A stretch of DNA of 64,000 nt from an uncultured Clostridia bacterium (GTDB taxonomy: Bacteria; Bacillota; Clostridia; Lachnospirales; Lachnospiraceae), in contig CAMOXU010000002.1 in assembly GCA_946629525.1 (NCBI GenBank), positions 20,320-84,319 on the forward strand. The letters run 5' to 3'. The notes beneath the pieces are model-generated. The model saw only the letters and a program-made list of their open reading frames with translations, ran no database searches and was not told where the DNA came from. A program made the position numbers and the translations under genes. Shown here one piece after another: positions 18,423 through 26,649 of the stretch; position 1 is the stretch's first letter, and every line of letters begins with the position of its first letter.

Positions 18423-19183
18423 AACAGCAGGGATATCAAACGAATGCGGAATACATCGAAGCCATGATGAAGCAGTTCAAGCTGGTAGACATGCGTGAGC
18501 AGTACCGTGACCTGATTCTGGAAGCAGAATCCTCTTCCATGGACTATGAATCCTTTCTTGTACGGCTCCTTTCCGTTGAGGAAGATGGGAAGCGAAGCCG
18601 TCGGACAGACAAACTGAAGAAGGAAGCGTGCTTCGAGTCAGAAAAGCGGCTGGAGGACATTGATTACAGCTTTAACCAGTCATTGGATAAGGACAAGATC
18701 ATTGAGCTGGGCAGGCTTGATTTCATTGATGCAGGGGAGAACGTCATCATTATCGGACCGCCCGGCGTCGGGAAAAGCATGATAGCGACAGGGATCGGTA
18801 TGAATGCTGTCCAAGCAGGATGCCGGGTACTCTTTGCAAACGCCAAAGAGCTGGTCGACCGTCTGTATGAGAGCATGCAGGAAGGGACGCTGCGGGAAAT
18901 GCTGGCGGAACTGGATAAGATCCCACTGCTGATCGTGGATGAACTATCGTATCTGAAAATGGACAGGGAAAGAGAGAGCCTTTTCTTTCAGGTAATCCGC
19001 CACCGGTACGAAAAGAGCTCCCTCATCATTACGACCAACCTGCCGATGGGCAGATGGGACGAACTGTTTACCGGCAAGCTTGCAGCCACGGCGATCCTGG
19101 ACCGCCTGGTGCATCACTGCCATATCCTGAGTATAACGGGCGACAGCTATCGTGTCAAAGGGTCAAAACAGAGTGTTAAATGA
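18419..19183 (+). CDS. istB: IS21 family helper ATPase IstB
   Basis: Walker A IIGPPGVGKSMIATGIG, Walker B LLIVDELSYLKMD; ATGA overlap with istA. Confidence 0.93.
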   Translation: MKQQGYQTNAEYIEAMMKQFKLVDMREQYRDLILEAESSSMDYESFLVRLLSVEEDGKRSRRTDKLKKEACFESEKRLEDIDYSFNQSLDKDKIIELGRLDFIDAGENVIIIGPPGVGKSMIATGIGMNAVQAGCRVLFANAKELVDRLYESMQEGTLREMLAELDKIPLLIVDELSYLKMDRERESLFFQVIRHRYEKSSLIITTNLPMGRWDELFTGKLAATAILDRLVHHCHILSITGDSYRVKGSKQSVK

Positions 19184-19671
19184 AAGGTATAATCGAAATG
19201 AAGATAAGCAAAGAAAAAAGGCAGTTTCTGAAAAAGGAACTGAGAGAATACGAAAAGACCACTCCCATGACAGAGGAAGAAAGGAAAGTCCTGCATGAAT
19301 GGGTAGCGAGAGGATACAGTGTACATGAGAACGGATCCATGGCTTCTTATGAAGGTGGTCGGCCAATGGATTTCCTGGACGTCTACCGGGAGGAGGAAGA
19401 AATACGGCGTCATCTCAGTTCCATGAGTTATGAGGAAGGAAGCAGATATCTCCTTGAGGAATACGGTATCGACCGTGACGGAGTGATGACGCCGAAGCCG
19501 CCTACTTATGAAGAATTGAAAAAGAAGGCAAACCGGCTTTACCGTACATGCTTCCTGTATTGGGAAGTTCTTGTCGCCAATGATCTGAGGGATGAGGCAT
19601 ACGAGTACGTACGTGAACATATCGACGAGGAATGGCCTTTCGATTCGTTCGACTGGGACATCGCACAGTAG
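19180..19671 (+). CDS. IS21 passenger protein 1, unknown function (163 aa)
   Basis: Start overlaps istB stop (ATGA); lies inside the IS ends; acidic/coiled sequence. Confidence 0.75.
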   Translation: MKGIIEMKISKEKRQFLKKELREYEKTTPMTEEERKVLHEWVARGYSVHENGSMASYEGGRPMDFLDVYREEEEIRRHLSSMSYEEGSRYLLEEYGIDRDGVMTPKPPTYEELKKKANRLYRTCFLYWEVLVANDLRDEAYEYVREHIDEEWPFDSFDWDIAQ

Positions 19672-19681
19672 GAGGTGTCGT

Positions 19682-20125
19682 ATGGGAAAAACTGTCATAG
19701 GGGAAGAAACCTTCCCGAAGATCATTAAGGAATACAATTCCGGTGGTAAAACAGCCGCATATGATTATCTTAGGAGCCAGTACGGTATCAAACACCCGTA
19801 CTTTGTGATAACACGCATCAAGGAATGTGGGAAGTATTCATATGATGCAGATACGGACCATTTCTCCGAATCTGTCGCAAACACGGCGGATGGTGTTTTC
19901 ATGGATCTTGATGAATTATGCGGCAGAACTGCACTATCAGCAGCACATCAGGCGGAGCCTGTCACAGATCCGCGGCCTGCGGCAATGGAGCGATTGGTTC
20001 ATGAACTGATCAGTGACCGTTTGCTGACACTAAGCCGTTATATAACGCTAGATTCGTCAACGAGAACGATCCTGATAGATCAGACATCGCTGTCTGCAGA
20101 TGGATATCAGGTGGTAACTCATTAA
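19682..20125 (+). CDS. IS21 passenger protein 2, unknown function (about 147 aa)
   Basis: ATG at 19682 preceded by AGGAGGTGTCGT; frame within ORF 19592..20125; ends just before the right-end repeats. Confidence 0.72.
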   Translation: MGKTVIGEETFPKIIKEYNSGGKTAAYDYLRSQYGIKHPYFVITRIKECGKYSYDADTDHFSESVANTADGVFMDLDELCGRTALSAAHQAEPVTDPRPAAMERLVHELISDRLLTLSRYITLDSSTRTILIDQTSLSADGYQVVTH

Positions 20126-20625
20126 CAGGGTGGGTCAATTCACAGTGTAAAAAACAGGATTGACAGATAGAATTGACCCGCCTTAGCAATCCGTTTTTCC
20201 GGGACTAAGGTGGGTCAATTTTCAACGAAAAAGTGGGTCAATTCTACTTGACAATCAACAAAAATACAAAGTTATAACAAACTGGGGAATTTTTATAACG
20301 AAACCGGTGGAGTTTTTACAAATCCATAGACAGATCTGACTCTATCTGCTATAGCTTTGGTACAGGAAAACGGCATGACAACCATTGTTTGCGCGTGATA
20401 TCATAAAGGCTGAGAGCTGCGAGCTGCATTTGGAAAGAGCCTATACATTGCTTACTTTTGAAATCAAGACTCCGGGGTTTTTCGAGGTGGCCGGTCTGCA
20501 CAAAGTAAGAGCTGCTGTGAATTGTTTTCATTTTACGGAGCAATATGCTGAACCTTCCTGTGTTTACAGACTTCTGTATGAAGGGCGATGACAGGAAAAA
20601 GAGCGCTGACAGGGAAAAGAAGGGC

Positions 20626-21456
20626 ATGGCGAAAGAGACTTACATTGGCCGGATAAGCGAAGCAATCGACGTGAACGCAGCATACGATGAAAATGTGAAG
20701 CAGCTGCTGGCGGACAGGCAGATTCTATCGAGAATCCTTAAGGATACGGTCGAACCATTTGGAGAAATGGACTACGGGACGATCAGTGCCTGCATCGAAG
20801 GGACGCCCGCGCTCGGAGTGCCTGTGATGCCGGGGATGAAAAGGAACGATCCGGAAAGGATAGAGCTGGAAGGAATAGATTCGGAAGGGAGAGAACGGAT
20901 TCCCGGACAGAGGAGCAGGATCCGTGGAGAAGCCACAGAGTCTGTCATTGTGGCTGAAGGAAGAATCATTTATGATGTGCGGTTCTCTGTGAGCATTTCC
21001 GGAGCCGGGAAAGAATTGTTTCTGGTTGACGTTGAGGCACAGAATAATTTCTATCCCGGATATAAGATTCCATCGAGGGCAGTTTTTTACTGTGCAAGGA
21101 TGATCTCAGAGCAGATGGACACGGAGTTCGACGGTGGTCATTATGATGACATGAAGAAGGTCTATTCCATCTGGATCTGCGTGAATGTTCCGCAATATCT
21201 TGCAAATACGATCGTACGGTATGAAATTGAGCCTGGGTGCATTTTCGGGCAGCCGGTAAGAATTCCGGATGGATACGATCGTATGTCCATCGTGATGTTG
21301 AATCTGGGCGAGAAGGAAGAGTGCTCTGCAGAGGCCAGATCGTTGGGGCTGTTGTACATACTTCTGAAGAGTGATTTGCCATATAGCGAGAAGAGGAAAA
21401 GGTTGGAGACGGTTTACGGGATTCAGATGACGTATGAATTTGATGAGGGAGTATAG
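20626..21456 (+). CDS. PD-(D/E)XK nuclease/Rpn-like putative transposase family protein
   Basis: Pattern GEATESVIVAEGRIIYDVRFSVSISGAGKELFLVDVEAQNNFYPGYKIPSRAVFYCARMISEQ. Frame opens at 20545; ATG 20626 (MAKETYIGRIS) is an alternative start. Confidence 0.62.
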   Translation: MAKETYIGRISEAIDVNAAYDENVKQLLADRQILSRILKDTVEPFGEMDYGTISACIEGTPALGVPVMPGMKRNDPERIELEGIDSEGRERIPGQRSRIRGEATESVIVAEGRIIYDVRFSVSISGAGKELFLVDVEAQNNFYPGYKIPSRAVFYCARMISEQMDTEFDGGHYDDMKKVYSIWICVNVPQYLANTIVRYEIEPGCIFGQPVRIPDGYDRMSIVMLNLGEKEECSAEARSLGLLYILLKSDLPYSEKRKRLETVYGIQMTYEFDEGV

Positions 21457-21459
21457 GAT

Positions 21460-21669
21460 ATGTGTAATCTTAGTGCGTATGTTGAGGAACGAGGTGCCGC
21501 GAAGGAGCGCATAAACACCGAGAGGGAGAGGGCCAGAGCGGATGCGGAGAAAACAAGGGCGGATGCCGAGAAAAAATACAAGGCCATAGCGATAGCTCGT
21601 GCCGAGAAAGCTGAAGACAGAGTCAGGGAGTTGGAGAAAAAGCTGGCTGAGGCCGGTATCAGCTTTTGA
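21460..21669 (+). CDS. Short coiled-coil protein paired with the upstream nuclease-like gene
   Basis: Three bases after the upstream stop; ERERARADAEKTRADAEKKYKAIAIARAEKAEDRVRELEKKLAEAG. Confidence 0.6.
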   Translation: MCNLSAYVEERGAAKERINTERERARADAEKTRADAEKKYKAIAIARAEKAEDRVRELEKKLAEAGISF

Positions 21670-21905
21670 AGGACAAGGTTTTTCAGATTAAATTCCAGAA
21701 GAACTGGAATTTAGTTTGAAAAGTGAGGGCCGAAATTTTCCGGCCAAAAAATTGAAAAATCATTAGCCCTCCCCGATGAATCTCCGTATATATGTATGTA
21801 AGAGATAAAGCAAAAGAGATAAAACAGAGAAAAAACAAAGAGAGAAATTTAAAACTGCCCGCACAACAGGGCGCATACATAGTATACAAAAGGGAGATTA
21901 AAGAG

Positions 21906-22316
21906 ATGAGTGAGATGAATGAGAGCAGAATGCGTTTTGTACCGGCTATCTGCAGCCACTGCGGAGGAAGCCTTGATGTAGATCCGAGCCAGGAAGCAGC
22001 GGTTTGCCCGTACTGCGGAACGGCATTTATCGTAGAGAAAGCAATCAATCATTACAACATGGAGCACGCGGAAGTCAATCACGTTGATCACATCGAGCAT
22101 GTCGACAATGTGACGGTCGATCTGAAAGGATCCGTTGACTCTTTTCTTGGATTCGCTTCCGAGCAGATGAAAGAGAGCCGGAAGATGAAGGCTGAAATGC
22201 TCAATGAGCAGGCAGCCAGATCTCTGGCGAAGGATACATTCATTTTCAAAGGACTCTTTGGAATGATGGGTATCATGGCGGTGCTCGCTGTAATCGTACA
22301 GATCGTTGGATTCTGA
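21906..22316 (+). CDS. Zinc-ribbon protein with C-terminal membrane segment
   Basis: CSHCGGSLDVDPSQEAAVCPYCGTAFIVEKAINHYN; terminal hydrophobic MMGIMAVLAVIVQIVGF. ATG 21906 preceded by AGGGAG. Confidence 0.72.
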   Translation: MSEMNESRMRFVPAICSHCGGSLDVDPSQEAAVCPYCGTAFIVEKAINHYNMEHAEVNHVDHIEHVDNVTVDLKGSVDSFLGFASEQMKESRKMKAEMLNEQAARSLAKDTFIFKGLFGMMGIMAVLAVIVQIVGF

Positions 22317-22368
22317 TGTATCCCGCAGCGCGAAAGAAATGCGCGATATAAATATGGTCGGGACAGAC

Positions 22369-22449
22369 AGATACAGATTTTCCTCTTGTTACTCTGTATC
22401 TTTCTCCCGAAAATGGCTGCGCTAAGCCGCTTTCCGGAGAAAGATACAG
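22369..22449 (+). ncRNA. Mutually exclusive hairpins in leader (attenuator-like candidate)
   Basis: AGATACAGA 22369-22377 pairs TCTGTATCT 22393-22401; overlapping CTGTATCTTTCTCC 22394-22407 pairs perfectly with GGAGAAAGATACAG 22436-22449. Confidence 0.45.
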
Positions 22450-22480
22450 TTCATTATAGATATTAAGTTAGAAATTGCAG

Positions 22481-22508
22481 GACTTTCGCATCGCGGAGGT
22501 CTTTTTTT
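22481..22508 (+). terminator. Probable terminator/attenuator
   Basis: GACTTTCGC-ATC-GCGGAGGTC (G-U containing stem) followed by TTTTTTT. Confidence 0.55.
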
Positions 22509-22684
22509 ATGTCTGCAGCGAATAGCATCTTATATTAAGATGTGCGCACCCTTTTAGTGCGACAATTTACCGAATTAATAGAAAACATATGCGCAATATG
22601 CTATATTTGTAGTTAGCGGCTTTTGTTTCTCCCTTTGCTGTGCAGGTAAAAGGAGCGGAACTTTTTTTATGTAAAGGAGAGGAT

Positions 22685-25600
22685 ATGTCTGGGAAAATCA
22701 GAGCGAAAACTTTGAAGCATGTCATCATCTTGATCTTCTCAATTGTCATCGCACTTGCGGTGTCTCTTCATTTTTATGAGAAAGTTTTTGCAGCGGAGGC
22801 TCTACCTACTGCCACCGTCGAGGAAGGGGAAGAGGATACACAGGAGGAGGCTGTTCCTGAGGTTCAGACAGCCGGACAACCGGAAGAGTCAGATATAGCT
22901 GAATCCGGGCTGTATGCGGCTTCTGCGGGAAGTGCAGAGCAGGTAAATACGAATGGTGCAGAGGTATCCGGCGATTCTGCAGATGCAGACGGGAAGTCTG
23001 AGAATGTAAGTACGGACCCTGAAGCGAATGCAAATGACGAAGCTGTCATCGGAGCCGCAACTGATAAGGCAGAGGGCGGAGAAGAGCCTGATGAAGCAGC
23101 AGGTAAAGCAGCTGATGCTGAGCAGCCAGACGAGGCAGCAATAACTGCAGGAGCAGTAAAAGCAGCTGATGACGTGGAGAAAGATGATGCAGCAACAGCC
23201 GCAGAAGCAGAAAACGCTGGCGATGCCGCTGATCCGGATAAAGCATCTGAAGCTGAAAAAGCAGCCGCAGAAAGAGAAACCACCGGCGATACCGCAGATG
23301 CAGAAACAGGCACAACAGTCGAAGCTGCACCGGAAGACGCAGGGATTTCAGCCGCGGCAGACCCGACTGCCACCGAAGAAACGACCGGCGACAGCGCGTC
23401 CGACGACTCCCTCGTCAAAGCCGGCGAGACAGTCGACCCGCTCACGTACCTTCTCGAATGCCTGAAATATCATGGAAACGAGGAGAACCCTTCCGCGTAC
23501 AGTCTGCGCGCTTACACGGAGGACGGGCAGAGCATTGTGACACCGGTCAAGGATCAGAGTCCGTGGTCTACCTGCTGGGGCTTTTCCGCGATCGCCGCAT
23601 CGGAGAGCAGCATCCTTGCCGAGTGCTATGAGAAGTGGGATCAGCTCGCTCCGGGACTTTATGAGAAATATGGCATAAGCACATTTAAAGCACTTTGCGA
23701 CTGGCTCGATTTGTCCGAGAAGCATCTTGCCTGGTTTGCATTTATGCCTGAACCGGAGAACGGAAATTACCCTTCGCAGGCCGAAGAAGGACTCTACGCG
23801 AATGTGGGAACCATGGAAGGCATTTATAATGCATTGGGTTCTAGTTACTATGCGACGTCTGTATTTTCCAGAGGAACGGGACCGCTGGAGCAGAGCCGGG
23901 TTCCGTATCAGAATAACGAAGGCGAGCTCACAGAGGGGGAAAAGGTCGTTGCAAAGGACGGCACTGTGTATATTAAGCAGAATTATTGTGGTCCTATGAC
24001 CGAGACCCGCGATTTAGAATATGCGTGCGTGGTTCCGAAGGGGATGACACAGGAAAGTGTCCTTGCATTGCTCAAAGGGAATCCTGCCGTGCAGGAAAGA
24101 ATCAGAAAGCGGTTCGAGGAAGGTGTGCTCACCAATACCATGGAGACTGAACTATATGTGGACGAGAACGGGAAGTTCTTTAGTATCGCTCGCGTAAATG
24201 AGCTGTATATGCTTCAGCCGGGCTCTCCTGTCATTATTGCATATGAGGATGAGGATGGCAGGCGCTATGAGTTTGACCCGGAGACAAAGACATTTCCCGG
24301 TATGCCGAAACTGCAAAAAGCATGTTATGACTGGACCGTCGACGAGGACCTGCATTATGCTTCGCTCGTTGAACTGGAAAGCAGCAATATTCTGCCGAAT
24401 TATACTGTAAATAATAAGGTCAATGAAGACACCATAAACGCAATCAAAGAGGAACTGCGTGCCGGACGCGGCGTGAGTGTTTCGTTCCATGCGGATACCG
24501 CATCTCCGGGAAACACGAGTGCGGCAAAGTACATCAATATGGTCAATAATGCATGGGCGCATTATACGTACCGGGATTCGGAAAGCATCAATCATGGCGT
24601 GACGATCGTTGGCTACAATGACAATTTCCCGAGGACGCTCTTCCTTGAAGGGCATGAGCCGGAGAAGGATGGCGCATGGCTTGTCAAGAACAGCTGGGGT
24701 GGAGGTCTGTCCACCGGAACGAATTTTGGCAACTGGGGGATTGATGAGAACGGTGATGGCATAGGCGACGGATATTTCTGGCTCTCCTACTGGGACCATA
24801 CGATCGATACGATTGAGACGTTCGATTTTATAGTAGAAAATCTTGTCTCAGACCGCGCAGAATATGATATTCGCCAGTATGATCTCATGACGTCACAGGA
24901 GCCTCTCACATTTTCCTGTGAGAAGGAGGCCAATGTATTTACAGCGGATGCGACTACCAATGTTCGTGAGATCGGGGTGCAGCATTCTCTGGATGATTCT
25001 TTTATTACGTATGAAATATATCTGCTGAATGACGATGCGGAGAACCCGACAGATGGAGTCCTGATTTCAGCGGGGCAGGAATACTATCAATACGCGGGAT
25101 ATCATCGTATAAAGACGAGCGATATCTGCATTATTCCTGCAGGGCGTCGGTATTCTGTCGTTGTGACACAGGAGAAAAACAATGAATCGTACATAACGGT
25201 CTTTTATGATCTGAATAAGAAGAGCGTAGAGGACAGAGAAGCAGAGGGCAAGACAGGGATTCGGAGTTTCTCCAAAGCTGTTGTGAACAGGGGAGAGAGT
25301 TATGTCCTTCTCAATGGCGAATGGAATGACTGGGTGGATTTCATCCCCGCGATCAGACAGGGATATGTCAGTACAGTTCCTACAGTGAAAGAGGACTGGA
25401 TCGACATTGACAATTTCAGTATCAAAGCTTATGCGGATTTCATCGAACAGGATCTGCGTGCGGAGGCGACGGAGATCGGCTCGAGTGATGCAGCTGCTTC
25501 CGTGGGCGTGGCCGATGAGAATCAGGCGGAGGTCGATGCGCTGGTCTCCCTTGCGCAGGTCCATGGCGAGATCTCGAATAACGAGACGGCTGCGTCTTCC

Positions 25601-26329
25601 TTCTCTGTAAGGGATGGCTATATCAGCGCTGAAGACTATGATTCTATCGTGGATGCGTTGATCGACCAGAGCCGTGCGACAGGTCTGAAGGTCGTCGTGT
25701 CGACGCTGGAGATTCCCGCTGACGAGCTCAGTGAGGAGGAGCAATCCATGCTTCTTGCAGCGGCAGAGGATAAGATTGCCCGTTATGCGGAGATCAGCCT
25801 GCTTGTCCTGGCAACGGACAACGAAGAATTCCTCGGAAACCTGCACAGGACGGATGATCCTGTCGGGCTTGCGATGGCAATTCCCGATGAGCTTCTTACA
25901 TCGGGCACTACGGTCTACGTACTGCGTCTGCATGACGGAGTTGTAGAGCGTCTGGAGACGAGAGTGGAGAATGGACGCGCATACTTCGCAAGCGACCTCT
26001 TCTCGCTGTTCGCGCTGGCTTATGATGAAAATGACACTTCGGGCGAACCCGAACCGGCTCCGTCTGAGGAAGACCCGGCTGAAGATAATACGAACATCGT
26101 TCCTGTGAATACAGGAAATGAAGAGCCTGCAAAGTGCAGTGTAACGAAGACAAGCGTAAAGAAATCTCCTGAGAAGCAGTCACAGGCAAAGAAGGCAAAG
26201 GCTCGTGAGGGTAGAATCGCAGCTGCGCAGACCGGGGACGTCTCCAATGTGACTCTCTGGCTCGTGCTCATGATCCTGGCAGCCGGAGCGGCAATCACAG
26301 CGGTGTTCGCGAAGACAAAGAGAGAGTGA
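22685..26329 (+). CDS. Papain-like (C1) cysteine protease, secreted and surface anchored, copy 1
   Basis: Signal peptide; Ala/Asp/Glu-rich pro-region; VTPVKDQSPWSTCWGFSA (Cys), NHGVTIVGYN (His), GAWLVKNSWGGG (Asn); C-terminal AAQTGDVSN + TM + KTKRE. ATG 22685 with AAAGGAGAGG. Confidence 0.85.
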   Translation: MSGKIRAKTLKHVIILIFSIVIALAVSLHFYEKVFAAEALPTATVEEGEEDTQEEAVPEVQTAGQPEESDIAESGLYAASAGSAEQVNTNGAEVSGDSADADGKSENVSTDPEANANDEAVIGAATDKAEGGEEPDEAAGKAADAEQPDEAAITAGAVKAADDVEKDDAATAAEAENAGDAADPDKASEAEKAAAERETTGDTADAETGTTVEAAPEDAGISAAADPTATEETTGDSASDDSLVKAGETVDPLTYLLECLKYHGNEENPSAYSLRAYTEDGQSIVTPVKDQSPWSTCWGFSAIAASESSILAECYEKWDQLAPGLYEKYGISTFKALCDWLDLSEKHLAWFAFMPEPENGNYPSQAEEGLYANVGTMEGIYNALGSSYYATSVFSRGTGPLEQSRVPYQNNEGELTEGEKVVAKDGTVYIKQNYCGPMTETRDLEYACVVPKGMTQESVLALLKGNPAVQERIRKRFEEGVLTNTMETELYVDENGKFFSIARVNELYMLQPGSPVIIAYEDEDGRRYEFDPETKTFPGMPKLQKACYDWTVDEDLHYASLVELESSNILPNYTVNNKVNEDTINAIKEELRAGRGVSVSFHADTASPGNTSAAKYINMVNNAWAHYTYRDSESINHGVTIVGYNDNFPRTLFLEGHEPEKDGAWLVKNSWGGGLSTGTNFGNWGIDENGDGIGDGYFWLSYWDHTIDTIETFDFIVENLVSDRAEYDIRQYDLMTSQEPLTFSCEKEANVFTADATTNVREIGVQHSLDDSFITYEIYLLNDDAENPTDGVLISAGQEYYQYAGYHRIKTSDICIIPAGRRYSVVVTQEKNNESYITVFYDLNKKSVEDREAEGKTGIRSFSKAVVNRGESYVLLNGEWNDWVDFIPAIRQGYVSTVPTVKEDWIDIDNFSIKAYADFIEQDLRAEATEIGSSDAAASVGVADENQAEVDALVSLAQVHGEISNNETAASSFSVRDGYISAEDYDSIVDALIDQSRATGLKVVVSTLEIPADELSEEEQSMLLAAAEDKIARYAEISLLVLATDNEEFLGNLHRTDDPVGLAMAIPDELLTSGTTVYVLRLHDGVVERLETRVENGRAYFASDLFSLFALAYDENDTSGEPEPAPSEEDPAEDNTNIVPVNTGNEEPAKCSVTKTSVKKSPEKQSQAKKAKAREGRIAAAQTGDVSNVTLWLVLMILAAGAAITAVFAKTKRE

Positions 26330-26557
26330 AGGATATAATCTCTGAAGCAAAATACTGTACGTACATATGCGTCTGTCCTTACCGGGCAGGCGCATATTCT
26401 TTAGCAAAACAGGGGGTCTAAAAAGGTTTATTAATTGACAAAACGCGGAAATGCGGCAGGATCAAAAAACCCGGATTTGATGTGTAGAAGACAGATGGGT
26501 CGTGTGATATATTTATATACATAGAAGTCGGTGATTTCCTTTTGCTGCGTTTGTAAA

Positions 26558-26606
26558 ACAGGCTCCTGCGAAACTCCGTAGAACACAGACTTGCGTAGAT
26601 GCCTGT
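26558..26606. repeat. Imperfect palindromic repeat in 5' region of protease copy 2
   Basis: ACAGGCTCCTGCGAAACTCCGTAGAACACAGACTTGCGTAGATGCCTGT; outer CCTTTTGC (26538) / GCAAAAGG (26611). Related palindromes at 58791-58854 and 61186-61245. Confidence 0.55.
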
Positions 26607-26649
26607 GTATGCAAAAGGAAGGGAACGTGTAATATGTAAGGGAGGCTAT

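Larger units (their letters stand above)
16713..20257 (+). mobile_element. IS21-family insertion sequence with two passenger ORFs
   Basis: Left end TGATTTACAATTAAAATTGACCCAGG...ACTGACCCACCTTAG; reverse complement of right end TGATTGTCAAGTAGAATTGACCCAC...AATTGACCCACCTTAG. Repeated AATTGACCCA-type motifs at 16727, 16752, 16832 and inverted/direct at 20131, 20171, 20211, 20234. Contains istA/istB-type genes. Confidence 0.88.
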
